Origin: Clostridium manihotivorum | GTDB taxonomy: Bacteria; Bacillota; Clostridia; Clostridiales; Clostridiaceae | Assembly (NCBI RefSeq): GCF_004015185.1 | Contig: NZ_CP025746.1 | Span: 992,001 to 1,056,000, forward strand | DNA length: 64,000 nt | Direction of reading: 5' to 3' | Shown: one piece after another, positions 26,907 to 36,500 of the stretch | Numbering within the stretch: position 1 is the first letter of the stretch | How the letters are laid out: each line of letters starts with the position of its first letter | The notes under the pieces: model-generated | Database searches by the model: none | What the model saw: only the letters and a program-made list of their open reading frames with translations | Told to the model about the DNA's origin: nothing | Position numbers and translations under genes: made by a program

Positions 26907-27728
26907 TTGAGAAGCAATAGATATAATATGGAAGCTATTTTTAAAATCTTAATTCTTAGCGCTATTACATTATTTTTCGTGTATCTAGTTTTTACTGGAA
27001 AAGTTCTATTTTATGTTCATCCTAGGATTATACCTTACATTAAGTTTGCTATTTTGACTATGATATTTCTAATTTTAACTATTGTACCAGATATATTTCA
27101 TCCTAGAAGAAAGAGTAAAGGCAAAGAGTACGTATTTTTTCTTATCCCTATTGTTTTTGCTCTAGCAATACCTGCAAAAGCAATGGATTCAAGCTCTATG
27201 TCCTTCAATGATATAGAGGCCAATACTGTTACTTCAGGTACTCAAAAAACTAAAAATTTGAGCAATGGTATTGATAAAGCTGGCAGTGTACAGTCAAGTA
27301 ATTCTAATGATAACAGCTCAAGTGCAGCAGATAAATTTCAAGTGGAAAATGGTCTTGTGATAGTAGATGATACTATTGTGATGACAGATGTGAATTTTGT
27401 AAAGTGGGTAACTGAGATCTCTACAAATATGGATAAATATAAAGGAAAAAAAATCAGGCTAGTTGGATCAGTTTTTAAAAGCGAAGATTTTACTAAAAAT
27501 GAGTTTGTCCCTGCACGACTTATGATGACTTGTTGTACTGCAGATTTGCAGCCAGTGGGTTTTCTTTGCAGATACAATGCTGCAGAGCTTTTACAAAAAG
27601 ATACTTGGGTCATGGTTAATGGAACCATAGATATTGTCAATTACAAAGGTCAGAATATGCCTGTCATAGAAGCAGAGCAGGTAGATAAGGCTGAAAAGCC
27701 AAAGGCTGACTATGTTTATCCTTATTAA
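26907..27728 (+). CDS. TIGR03943/COG3689-type membrane protein
   Basis: 273 residues from a TTG start 6 nt after AGGAGGG. Two to three N-terminal membrane segments (about 8-28, 38-58, 70-88) are followed by a Ser/Asn-rich linker and an outward C-terminal domain (about 145-273) with VRLVGSVF-like strands, the paired cysteines MTCCTADLQP and a CRYN. This matches the YcgQ-like family, whose genes accompany COG0701 permeases. It is expected to work with the GTPase-permease fusion 208 bp upstream; function unknown. The final strands resemble an OB-like fold (VMVNGTIDIV). Confidence 0.8.
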   Translation: MRSNRYNMEAIFKILILSAITLFFVYLVFTGKVLFYVHPRIIPYIKFAILTMIFLILTIVPDIFHPRRKSKGKEYVFFLIPIVFALAIPAKAMDSSSMSFNDIEANTVTSGTQKTKNLSNGIDKAGSVQSSNSNDNSSSAADKFQVENGLVIVDDTIVMTDVNFVKWVTEISTNMDKYKGKKIRLVGSVFKSEDFTKNEFVPARLMMTCCTADLQPVGFLCRYNAAELLQKDTWVMVNGTIDIVNYKGQNMPVIEAEQVDKAEKPKADYVYPY

Positions 27729-27736
27729 GGATTTAT

Positions 27737-27840
27737 TATAGGTATAATTTATGAAAACTTAATTTATACTTGTTGGATAATTTCAGTTCCTGTGGATCTT
27801 TTGGCACTTATAAGTTAATAGTTTAAGTTAGTCTATATAA
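27737..27840. repeat. Repeat family B, divergent copy
   Basis: Left part AGGTATAATTTATGAAAACT then TTAATTTATAC, right part TATAAGTTAATAGTTTAAGT. It resembles the copies at 44098-44203 and 53873-53978 but is degraded. Confidence 0.5.
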
Positions 27841-27915
27841 AGATGTACAACTTCAATAAAAAAGCCATTTCAAAAGCTCCTCTCGGTTCTGAGAGGAGCT
27901 TTTGAAAATATATTT
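27841..27915. repeat. Repeat family C with perfect 17-bp hairpin (acts as terminator here)
   Basis: It begins AGATGTACAACTTCAA. TTTCAAAAGCTCCTCTC (27868-27884) is perfectly complementary to GAGAGGAGCTTTTGAAA (27891-27907) around a 6-base loop. It lies between convergent genes and could end transcription from both. Copies at 31501 and 61719 lie in other contexts, so it is a dispersed repeat rather than a gene-specific terminator. Confidence 0.65.
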
Positions 27916-27942
27916 CGCAATGGTTAAAGGTATTTATGATAT

Positions 27943-29496
27943 CTAAGAAACTATGCTAGATTTATATTGACTAGGAGTAAGTCCAGTATACCGCTTAAAG
28001 GTTTTTGAAAAGTGTTTTTCATTAGTGTAACCTACCATATAGGCTACTTCGTAATTCTTTAATAGCTTATTTTTTAAAAGTGCTTTGGACTTTTCTATGC
28101 GGTATTTATGAAGAAATTCAAGGAAGTTTACTCCGGTCTCCTGTTTAAATAACTGACTCACGTAGCCAGGAGTAAAGTGTATCTCTTTTGCTACGGTCTC
28201 AAGAGTTATATCCTTATCATAGTTTTTTGTGATAAAGTCTAATGCAAGCTTTACTAAGCTGTTATTCTTATTGGTGCTATTAATTCTATCGAATATATTG
28301 GATATAATGATTTCTAGCTGATTTTTTAGTTCATTTATTGTTTCGCATTGAAGAATAACATCAAAAGGAGAGCCTAACTTTGAAATAGAATTTATATCAA
28401 TATCACTTTCTATACAAAACTTGTTTATAGAACCTAAAAGCGATAAACTATAGGATTGAATATTCTTCTTTCTAGGAATGCCCCCTTGGCAAAGCCTGCT
28501 ATAAAACCTTTCAAGGATACTATGGATATCATCTATCGAACCAGTTCGTAGATAACTCATTAACTTTAACTCTTCATCTAAGGGGTAGGGATTGGAAGCA
28601 GTATTGTAATGGCTTATATTATCAGCGTAGATTATATTACCTTCCCCAAGAAAAAACTTATACTCCAAAGCTTTTTTACAACTGCTATATGAAAGATTTA
28701 AAGCTTCTAGTTTGTTAACGGATGTTCCTACAGCTATTGTTATGGAAAAACCTAAGGAGCTTCTTATGAGATCTTTAAGCTTTAAGAGTGTTGTAGAGAC
28801 TGGTGCTTCACTTAAAAGGCTGCTGCTTGGAGCTATTAGAAGTACTAAGCTAGAATCTTCTTCAAATAAGTTCACTATATTAAGGCAATCCAGAGTTTCA
28901 ATAGTTATATTTTTAATAGATTCTTTTAAGAAATCTATATCTTTATTATCAAAAAGATTGTAGATAACAGTGGAGTGGTCTATTGATAATATAATAACTT
29001 GCAGGTTGGCGTAATCAAAACTACTTATAAAAATACTATCATTTGTTTCAGTATTACTGAAGGGTTTTAATATAAGTTCCTTAAGCATATTGGCTTGGAT
29101 TATTTTTTCCTTTGAACGCTCTTCTATTAATTTATTTTTTGCGTCGAGAACCGCTTCCAGTATTTCTGATGGACGACAAGGCTTTAAAAGATAATTATAA
29201 GCAGATAAGTTTAAAGCTTGTTTTGCATAAGAAAAGTCATCATAGCCGCTTAATATTATACATTTAATACTTAAACCTTTAGAATATATTTTTTCAAGAA
29301 GCTCTAAACCACTCATTTTAGGCATTCTTATGTCCATGATTACTATATCCGGTTTAAGAGTAAGTATTTTTTCAAGGGCATCTATACCGTTGTTTGCCTC
29401 TCCACAGATTTGAATATTATTCCTTTCCCAATCTACCAATTCTTTTAGGCCTTCAATAAGTTCTATTTCATCATCTACTAAGAATAGTTTATACAT
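27943..29496 (-). CDS. Response regulator, YesN/AraC type
   Basis: 517 residues. A receiver domain (about 1-120) has VDDE near the start and phospho-acceptor D55 in VIMDIRMPKMSG. A middle region of about 280 residues is of the type found in YesN-like regulators. A C-terminal AraC domain (about 410-515) has two helix-turn-helix units: LETVAKEIHFTPGYVSQLF and YEVAYMVGYTNEKHFSKTF. It pairs with the YesM-type kinase 4 nt upstream. Such pairs usually control carbohydrate uptake and hydrolase genes; the adjacent divergent sugar-binding lipoprotein and the glycosidase region beyond are likely targets. Confidence 0.92.
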   Translation of the reverse strand: MYKLFLVDDEIELIEGLKELVDWERNNIQICGEANNGIDALEKILTLKPDIVIMDIRMPKMSGLELLEKIYSKGLSIKCIILSGYDDFSYAKQALNLSAYNYLLKPCRPSEILEAVLDAKNKLIEERSKEKIIQANMLKELILKPFSNTETNDSIFISSFDYANLQVIILSIDHSTVIYNLFDNKDIDFLKESIKNITIETLDCLNIVNLFEEDSSLVLLIAPSSSLLSEAPVSTTLLKLKDLIRSSLGFSITIAVGTSVNKLEALNLSYSSCKKALEYKFFLGEGNIIYADNISHYNTASNPYPLDEELKLMSYLRTGSIDDIHSILERFYSRLCQGGIPRKKNIQSYSLSLLGSINKFCIESDIDINSISKLGSPFDVILQCETINELKNQLEIIISNIFDRINSTNKNNSLVKLALDFITKNYDKDITLETVAKEIHFTPGYVSQLFKQETGVNFLEFLHKYRIEKSKALLKNKLLKNYEVAYMVGYTNEKHFSKTFKRYTGLTPSQYKSSIVS

Positions 29497-29500
29497 ATCA

Positions 29501-31309
29501 TCAAACTCCTTTGAATGGTATAGATATTGTAATTTTTGTTCCTTGTCCTAATTTACTTTGTATATATAATGAATGATTATCTCCGTAATAAAGCTCTAAT
29601 CTTTGTTTAACATTGCTAATGGCGTAACCTTTTTTATAGTTTGAAGTATTATTACTATTATAATTTTTAAGTAGAGCTTCTAGAGTTATTTCATCAATGC
29701 CAGTTCCATTATCTTCTATAGTAAAAATAAGCATTCCGTCTACTAGCTTTCCTGATATATTCAGATAACTTTTATCATTATCAGCCTCGGTGCCATGTAT
29801 TATTGAATTTTCAACAAAAGGTTGAAGAATTAACTTTGGAATATAATAATCAAGAATATCATTGTCAATATCTACAGAATAATCTAGTTTATCCCTATAT
29901 CTCTTTCCTTGAAGCAGTAGATAATTTTCTATAAATTCTTTTTCTGATTTCACTAAGATAAAGTCATTTCCATTGCTTAAGCTAGTTCTAAATATTTTTG
30001 ATAAGGCATATATCATTTCACTTATTTCAGGTTGCTTTGCTCTTTCTGATTTCCAAAATATCATGTCTAAGGTGTTGTATAGAAAATGAGGGTTTATTTG
30101 AGCTTGAAGAGCTTTAAGCTCAGCTTCCTTTTCCTTTAATTGAAGTTTGTACACTTTATCGATTAAGTTCTGTAGGTTATCAATCATATCGTTATACTCA
30201 CAAACCAAATTGCCTATTTCATCATTATATTCGTAATCTACCTTTTCTTTAAAGTTACCACTCTTAACTCGCTTCATTGATTGAAGTAATTTCTGTATAG
30301 GATTAACTAACTTAGAGGATACAAATATAGATATAAAAAATGAGATTATTATGCATAAACCAATGACTGCAAGGGTCATTGTCATTATGGATTGTACACT
30401 TTTGAACATTTCAGACTGAGAAGTGAGAGAAACCAGCTTCCAGCCACTTTCTTTTATAGTGCTATAAGTAAAAAGAACTTCAGAACCGCCTAAGGTGGTA
30501 TTATGGTAGCCACTGCTTTCATTTAGCAAAGGAGAAAGCTTAGGTATATCCTGTGAGTTTATAATCTTCTTCGAATCCTTTGAGGATATTATGTTATTTT
30601 TATTATCTAACAATACAATGCTGTCGGATCCTTTCAAATCTTGAGCATATATGTTTTCTATGAAGGAGGTATTAATGCATATAACCATTAATCCAGATTC
30701 TTGTAAGGTATTGGTATCTATTATAGTTCGAACCATTGCAATCTTAGGGTTTCTATTATCAGTTATGAATACATTGTTTTTAGTATCTAAATTGACCCAT
30801 AGAGGGGCTCCTTTTAAAGCATGGGCACTTTTATATATATCGCTTTTTTTAATTTCTTCGTAGGAGTTTAGTCCACTGCTTCCATCCTTACTGAGATAGT
30901 ATTTGGAACCTTGATCACCGTATATAAATATGAAGCTTATATAGTCTTTAGAGGCCAATAATATATTTAGAGGCTCTAGCCCATACTTAGTAAAGTTCTC
31001 ATATTCGGAAGAAGCTTCGTTACTGGTGACAAGGGATTGGATTAGAGGATTTAAGCAAATGAAGGTTGATAAATCTGTAATATCCTTTTGAAGAAAATTG
31101 ATATTATCTGAGGTTTGATTAATATCTTTAATATTAATAGAAGTTACTTCATCCTTTAAAGATTTTGATGCAACTACATAGGAGTAGCTTCCAAGGATAA
31201 GACATATTATTGATAAAATGCATACATAGAAAATTAGTATCTTATTTTTTATGCTCAAGTTCATATAATTCATAGGGAATCTAATGGAGAAAGTTTTAAG
31301 AATTTTCAT
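29501..31309 (-). CDS. Sensor histidine kinase, YesM type
   Basis: 602 residues with an N-terminal membrane helix (about 23-43), a large extracytoplasmic sensor (about 45-300, Cache-like), a second helix (about 305-328), a HAMP domain, then the His_kinase domain with H408 in QINPHFLYNT. The HATPase has DNGTGIDE and GYAISNVKQRLELYYG. It should sense an extracellular ligand, directly or through a binding protein, and phosphorylate the AraC-type regulator encoded 4 nt downstream. It is divergent from a sugar-binding lipoprotein gene, with two dispersed repeats in the spacer. Confidence 0.92.
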   Translation of the reverse strand: MKILKTFSIRFPMNYMNLSIKNKILIFYVCILSIICLILGSYSYVVASKSLKDEVTSINIKDINQTSDNINFLQKDITDLSTFICLNPLIQSLVTSNEASSEYENFTKYGLEPLNILLASKDYISFIFIYGDQGSKYYLSKDGSSGLNSYEEIKKSDIYKSAHALKGAPLWVNLDTKNNVFITDNRNPKIAMVRTIIDTNTLQESGLMVICINTSFIENIYAQDLKGSDSIVLLDNKNNIISSKDSKKIINSQDIPKLSPLLNESSGYHNTTLGGSEVLFTYSTIKESGWKLVSLTSQSEMFKSVQSIMTMTLAVIGLCIIISFFISIFVSSKLVNPIQKLLQSMKRVKSGNFKEKVDYEYNDEIGNLVCEYNDMIDNLQNLIDKVYKLQLKEKEAELKALQAQINPHFLYNTLDMIFWKSERAKQPEISEMIYALSKIFRTSLSNGNDFILVKSEKEFIENYLLLQGKRYRDKLDYSVDIDNDILDYYIPKLILQPFVENSIIHGTEADNDKSYLNISGKLVDGMLIFTIEDNGTGIDEITLEALLKNYNSNNTSNYKKGYAISNVKQRLELYYGDNHSLYIQSKLGQGTKITISIPFKGV

Positions 31310-31500
31310 AAAGAACCTCTCCTTTGGAATAAATTTACTGTTGGTTCAAGTATATTTTACATTAAAAAGAAAAGCTTTTCAATTAGCTTAGATTAAGTGC
31401 AAGTTCTTAAAAACGGAACCATTTTCTACAATTTGAGCACTACCATTTTATTACAGTTAATTTTATAATTACACTGTAAATAAACCTAAGTTATAAGGAA

Positions 31501-31575
31501 AGATGTACAACTTCAACCCGAAATCTATCTGCAAAACTACTCTGATTCCTGAGAGGAGTTTTGCAAACTTTAAAT
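31501..31575. repeat. Repeat family C
   Basis: It begins AGATGTACAACTTCAACC, followed by a hairpin GCAAAACTaCTCT ... AGAGgAGTTTTGC. It lies between divergent genes, so it is not a terminator for either. Confidence 0.6.
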
Positions 31576-31597
31576 TTTAAAAATAAATGATAGATCT

Positions 31598-31702
31598 ATA
31601 AGTATCCAACTTCAATTATTAATTTATACATGCCACAGAATTCCTAGGAGCCGCGATTTTATAACAAGTATAAATTAAGTTTTCATAAAGGGTTCCTATA
31701 GA
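31598..31702. repeat. Repeat family B
   Basis: Left end ATAAGTATCCAACTTCAATT, right end AAATTAAGTTTTCATAAAGG then TTCCTATAG. The ends are inverted relative to each other. It abuts the start of the lipoprotein gene (15 bp before the ATG), so it probably supplies part of its 5' leader. Confidence 0.6.
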
Positions 31703-31716
31703 AACTGGAGAGATAT

Positions 31717-33042
31717 ATGAATAAACAGACGCTAAAAAACATTAAATGCATATCATTAGTAGTGATTCTATTATTTTCTCTTGTAGGTTGCAATAATGAA
31801 ACCTCTACAGGTAGGGAGGATAAAAAGAAAATAACTATAAGCTTTTTGTCAAATTTACCTGATAGACAGTCAGGGCAAGGAAAACTTGAACAGATGCTTA
31901 TTGATAGATATATTAGCGAAAATCCTGATATCAATATAAAGGTGGAAGCTTACCAAGATGAGCCTTATAAGCAAAGATTTAAGGCTTATGCCATAAGTGA
32001 TAAGCTTCCAGATGTATTCTTTGTTTGGGGTCAACCCTCATTTTTTAATCCTGTGATGAAGGGTGGATATGCTGAAGCTTTGGATGCTAACAAGTTTAGA
32101 AAGAATGATTTTAAAGAAGGAGCTTTAGATGGATTTAGTTTTGAAGGAAAACTTTATGGAATTCCAAAGAGTATGGATTATATGGTTTTGTATTATAATA
32201 AAGAACTTTTTTATAGAAACAATATAGATTTTCCTAAAAACTTTAAAGAGCTTATTGAGGTGTGCAAAAAGTTTAAGGAGATGGGAATTAACCCTATCTC
32301 AATAAATATAAAAGATAAATGGCCATTAGCATTGCTATATCAGGAATTAGTGCTAATGGAGGGACAAGATCAGAGGCTTATATATGATGCAATTTTAGGA
32401 CAAGTAAGTTTTCAGGATAATGTTGTGTTAAGAAAAGCTGCAGAGGATCTAAAATTGTTGCTTGAAGCTTGTGGATTAGAGGAGAGTATGTCACAGCTAG
32501 ACTACAATACATCTATGAATTTATTTACAAGAAAACAAAGTGCCATGCTATATACAGGATCTTGGGAAGTAGGAATGGTGAGCAATATTAGTTTACCTGA
32601 TGATTTTAGAAAGCAGATAGAGGTTTCTAAGATGCCATTACTTTTGGAGCATCAAAGTACTGAAAATAATTTGATTGCATGGAATGGCGGAGGATATGCG
32701 GTATCTTCAACATCAAAGGTGAAAAAGCAGGCCATAAAGTTTTTGGAGTATATGATGAAGCCAGAAAATTGGGCTGAAAATGGTTTTGAACAGGGGTTAA
32801 TAGTTCCTGCACAAAAGTATGAGAACTATTCAAATAAAAATGAAACAAAACTTCAAAAAGAATTGGTAGATATTTTAAGTAAAGCTAATTCCTTAAGCGG
32901 AACATCTTGGCATGATAGCTTGACTCCAAATTTTAAAGTATCTACAGAAGAATTATGTTATCAGTTAGCAGCAGGAAGGATAAGCCCTGAAAATTTCTTG
33001 AATGACATAGATAAGGAGGTAAAGAAAGAAGAGCTTAAGTAA
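31717..33042 (+). CDS. Extracellular sugar-binding lipoprotein (family 1 solute-binding)
   Basis: 441 residues. A lipoprotein signal with lipobox SLVGC (about 21-25) is followed by a family 1 solute-binding protein fold: LIDRYISENPDINIKVE, DVFFVWGQPSF, GKLYGIPKSMDYMVLYYNKELF and the late KQAIKFLEYMMKPENW. It should bind an oligosaccharide at the cell surface. No sugar ABC permease genes are next to it on either side. It may therefore serve a transporter encoded elsewhere or act as the ligand-binding part of the divergent YesM/YesN system. The ATG follows GGAGAG. Confidence 0.88.
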   Translation: MNKQTLKNIKCISLVVILLFSLVGCNNETSTGREDKKKITISFLSNLPDRQSGQGKLEQMLIDRYISENPDINIKVEAYQDEPYKQRFKAYAISDKLPDVFFVWGQPSFFNPVMKGGYAEALDANKFRKNDFKEGALDGFSFEGKLYGIPKSMDYMVLYYNKELFYRNNIDFPKNFKELIEVCKKFKEMGINPISINIKDKWPLALLYQELVLMEGQDQRLIYDAILGQVSFQDNVVLRKAAEDLKLLLEACGLEESMSQLDYNTSMNLFTRKQSAMLYTGSWEVGMVSNISLPDDFRKQIEVSKMPLLLEHQSTENNLIAWNGGGYAVSSTSKVKKQAIKFLEYMMKPENWAENGFEQGLIVPAQKYENYSNKNETKLQKELVDILSKANSLSGTSWHDSLTPNFKVSTEELCYQLAAGRISPENFLNDIDKEVKKEELK

Positions 33043-33060
33043 TTAAAATTATTGGCACTG

Positions 33061-33441
33061 TTGAAATTAAGTGGTCAGTCATCCGATGCTTAGATGAGCT
33101 TGCGCAAAGAATTAATATGATTTTGTCATATTCCATGGCTAAAACTGTAAACTCACTACGTTCGAACAGTACAGTTTTACTCTTTATTTAACCATTGACT
33201 TTTTATAAATCTTATGTATCTTAATCTTAAGTATATTAAGAATGCTATTAAAATAAAGAGTAAAAAGAGAGAATATGTCGCCTGCCAGAATTTCTTCACA
33301 TACGTTCAGAAAAGGCAGATGCGCAAAAAATCACTAATGAAGAACGTATTAGTGATTTTTAAAGCCCATTCCATCTAAAAAAATCATTTAATTCTAATTA
33401 CTCGCTCATATAGCATCTCCTTCTTAACCACTTAATTTCAA
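33061..33441. mobile_element. Repeat family A, full 381-bp MITE-like element
   Basis: The left end TTGAAATTAAGTGGT is matched by the right end ACCACTTAATTTCAA, with further similarity for about 40 bp inward. Inside are a hairpin AAAACTGTA ... TACAGTTTT, an inverted pair ACTCTTTATTT ... AAATAAAGAGT, and a family D RNA-like element (33275-33360). The same arrangement with the same internal order is at 61243-61624. There is no reading frame for a transposase, so it looks like a non-autonomous element. Confidence 0.7.
33275..33360 (+). ncRNA. Repeat family D, structured RNA-like element with terminator
   Basis: Stem CTGCC (33282-33286)/GGCAG (33314-33318), an inner stem TTTCT/AGAAA and an outer CGC/GCG, then GCGCAAAAA. 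A second hairpin ATCACTAAT (33330-33338)/ATTAGTGAT (33348-33356) ends in a T run. I cannot see a specific promoter. It lies inside the family A element. Confidence 0.55.
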
Positions 33442-33518
33442 GAATAATTTTAAGCCTAGGAAAATTAATAGGTTTATAGTAAATCAAATACTAATTGGTT
33501 AAAGGGGGAGTAGTAGGA

Positions 33519-36500
33519 ATGTTGAAAAAGTGGTTAGCCAGATTTTTAACAGCGACTTTTATAACAACTATGGTGTTAGGTAATGGAACAGCATCTATTG
33601 TAAAAGCTGAAGATACGCCTAGATACTTAGATTCTAGGCTTTCTGTGGATGAAAGAGTTCAGGACTTGATGTCTAGGATGACTATTGATGAAAAGATAGG
33701 ACAAATGGTACAGGCTGAAAGAAAAACCGCTACAGCAGAAGATGTTAAAAATTACTTTTTAGGTTCTATATTGAGTGGAGGAGGTTCCTTGCCTACACCT
33801 AACACAGCTGAAAGCTGGGCTGACATGGTAGATGGGTTTCAAAAGGCTGCATCAGAGACTAGACTTAGGATACCGATATTGTATGGAGTTGATGCAGTTC
33901 ATGGTCATAACAATGTCTTCGGAGCAACGATATTCCCACATAACATAGGACTTGGAGCGTCAGGCGATGCAGATATTACAAAAAAGATAGGACAGGCAAC
34001 CGCTGAGGAGATGAGAGCAACAGGTGTAACCTGGACTTTTGCACCTACTCTTGGAATTGCTCATAATGAGAGATGGGGTAGAACTTATGAAACCTTTGGA
34101 GAAAGCTCTGAGCTTGCTTCAAAACTAGGAGCAGCTTATGTTAAAGGTTTACAAGGAGATGAGCCAAGCAGAACGCTTAAAAAGAATAACACTGTAATTG
34201 CTACTGCTAAGCACTATATAGGGGAAGGCTTAACTACTGATGGAGTAAATCAAGGAAATGCTGTAATAAGCAATCTAAGTGAAACTCTTAAAGATGAATT
34301 ACTTCCACCATATATTTCAGCTGTAAACGCTGGTGCTAGATCAGTTATGGTTTCTTACAATAGTATAAATGGCGAGAAGTGTCACGGTAACGTAGATCTT
34401 ATAACCAATGTTCTTAAGGGGCAGTTAGGCTTTAAAGGAATAGTTGTATCTGACTATGAAGGAATAGCTCAGCTTCCAGGAACTGAAAGAGATCAGATAA
34501 AGAAAGCTATTAATGCTGGAATCGATATGGCCATGGTACCTAACTCCTGGAGAAGTTTTATAACTAATTTAAAAGACTTAGTAGCAAAGAAAGAAGTTAC
34601 TGAGGATAGAATAAATGATGCAGTTACACGAATATTAAAGGTTAAGTTTGAGCAGGGATTATTTGAAGACCCTTATGCTCAAAGAGATTTACTAAAGACA
34701 GTAGGCTCTCAAGACCATAGGGATATAGCAAGACAAGCGGTTAGAGAATCCTTAGTGTTATTGAAAAATGATAATGATATATTGGGTAAACTTAAGGATA
34801 AGAAAAATATACTTGTAGCAGGAAAAAGTGCAGATGATATAGGTCTTCAGTGTGGCGGTTGGACTATAACTTGGCAAGGTGCTGCAGGCAAGACAACCAA
34901 TGGAACTACCATTTTACAAGGAATAAAAAATACTGTAGGAAAGGATGTTAAGGTAACTTACAATAGCCGTGGAAGGGCAGCTTCAGACAATGATGCTGCG
35001 GTAGTTGTAATAGGTGAAAAACCTTATGCTGAAACTGATGGTGATAGGACTCCAGATGCTTTGACTCTTGACTCTGATGATATTACAACACTAAAAAATA
35101 TTAAAGCTACCAATCCTAATCTACCAATAGTAGTAGTATTGGTTTCTGGACGACCATTAACTATAGCAGATCAAATAGGTGATATGGATGGGTTAGTTGA
35201 GGCTTGGCTTCCTGGTACTGAAGGACAAGGCATAGCTGATGTATTGTTTGGCAATTATGATTTCACTGGCAAACTAAATATTACTTGGCCATGGTATGCT
35301 TCTGATATTACTAATAAAAAGGCTGATGGAAAAGCTTTATTCAAGTTTGGTTATGGGTTAAAGAAGGGACAAACAGCAGCTTTGCCAGCAAAACCAAATC
35401 AAGTGGATAACTCTATAGCTATACCTGGAAAAGTAGAAGCCGAAGCTTACACTAGTATGTATGGAATACAAACAGAGAATGTAAGTGATGTAGGTGGCGG
35501 AAAAGATGTGGGCTATATAGATGGCGGAGACTGGATGGACTATAGTGTCAATGTTAAAGAGGATGGCAAGTACAAAGTTGAATTTAGAGTTGCTAGCCCT
35601 GGTGGTTCAACTTCTGGAGCTCAGCTGTTTTCAGGTTCGAAAAATCTTACAAAAGCAGATATACCGGACACTGGTGGCTGGCAGAATTGGACTACGGTAG
35701 AAGGTGTAGCTAATATTAAAGCTGGAAAACAAACTTTAAGATTTAAGGCTGGCAATGGAAACTTCAATATGAACTGGATAAATTTCACCAGAATAGGAGA
35801 CTATGAAGACAATGGAGGAGATAATGGTGGTGGGCAGACTCCAGTACCAACACCATCAGGACCTATTATAAAAGCTGGTGCAGTTGATGTGTACATGAGC
35901 TCATCAGAGCAGTCAGGTAGTATGAGCTGGTATGATGCTCCTAAGGATTTATCTAACACCCTAAGTAAAAAGGATAATCTAGATATAACCTCAGAAGATG
36001 ATACAAAGGTTACTGATATAAAAATAGATCAAAGCAAAGAATATCAAAAGTTCTTGGGTATGGGTAGTTCCTTAGAGGAGTCAACTATAAATAATATCTC
36101 TAAGATGTCACCTGAGAAAAGAACTGAGTTCTTAAAGAAGCTTGTAGATCCTGTGGATGGAGCTGGAATGAGTCTTATGAGACTTACTATAGGTACAGCA
36201 GATTTTACAGGAAGAGATTTTTATACCTATTACGATAATGTTCCAGCAGCAGACGGGCCAGATTGGTACAATACTACTGGTAAAGGTTTTTCTATACAAA
36301 AAGATATAGACTATAATATAGTTTCTACAGTAAAGGAAGCACTAAAAATAAATCCAAATTTAAAGCTATTTTCTTCTCCTTGGACTCCTCCAGGATGGAT
36401 GAAGGAACAGACAGACAGCAGTAAGAGCTATGAAAATAATGATAAGCTCATAAAAGGTGGAAAGTTAAGTGATGCACATATTTCTGATGCAGCTATGTAC

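Noticed and set aside
33275..33340. Small reading frame MSPARISSHTFRKGRCAK found in most family D copies
   Set aside because: There is no consistent ribosome binding site, the copies end at different places, and changes between copies fit RNA pairing better than codon conservation. The truncated copy at 3672 is read in another frame.
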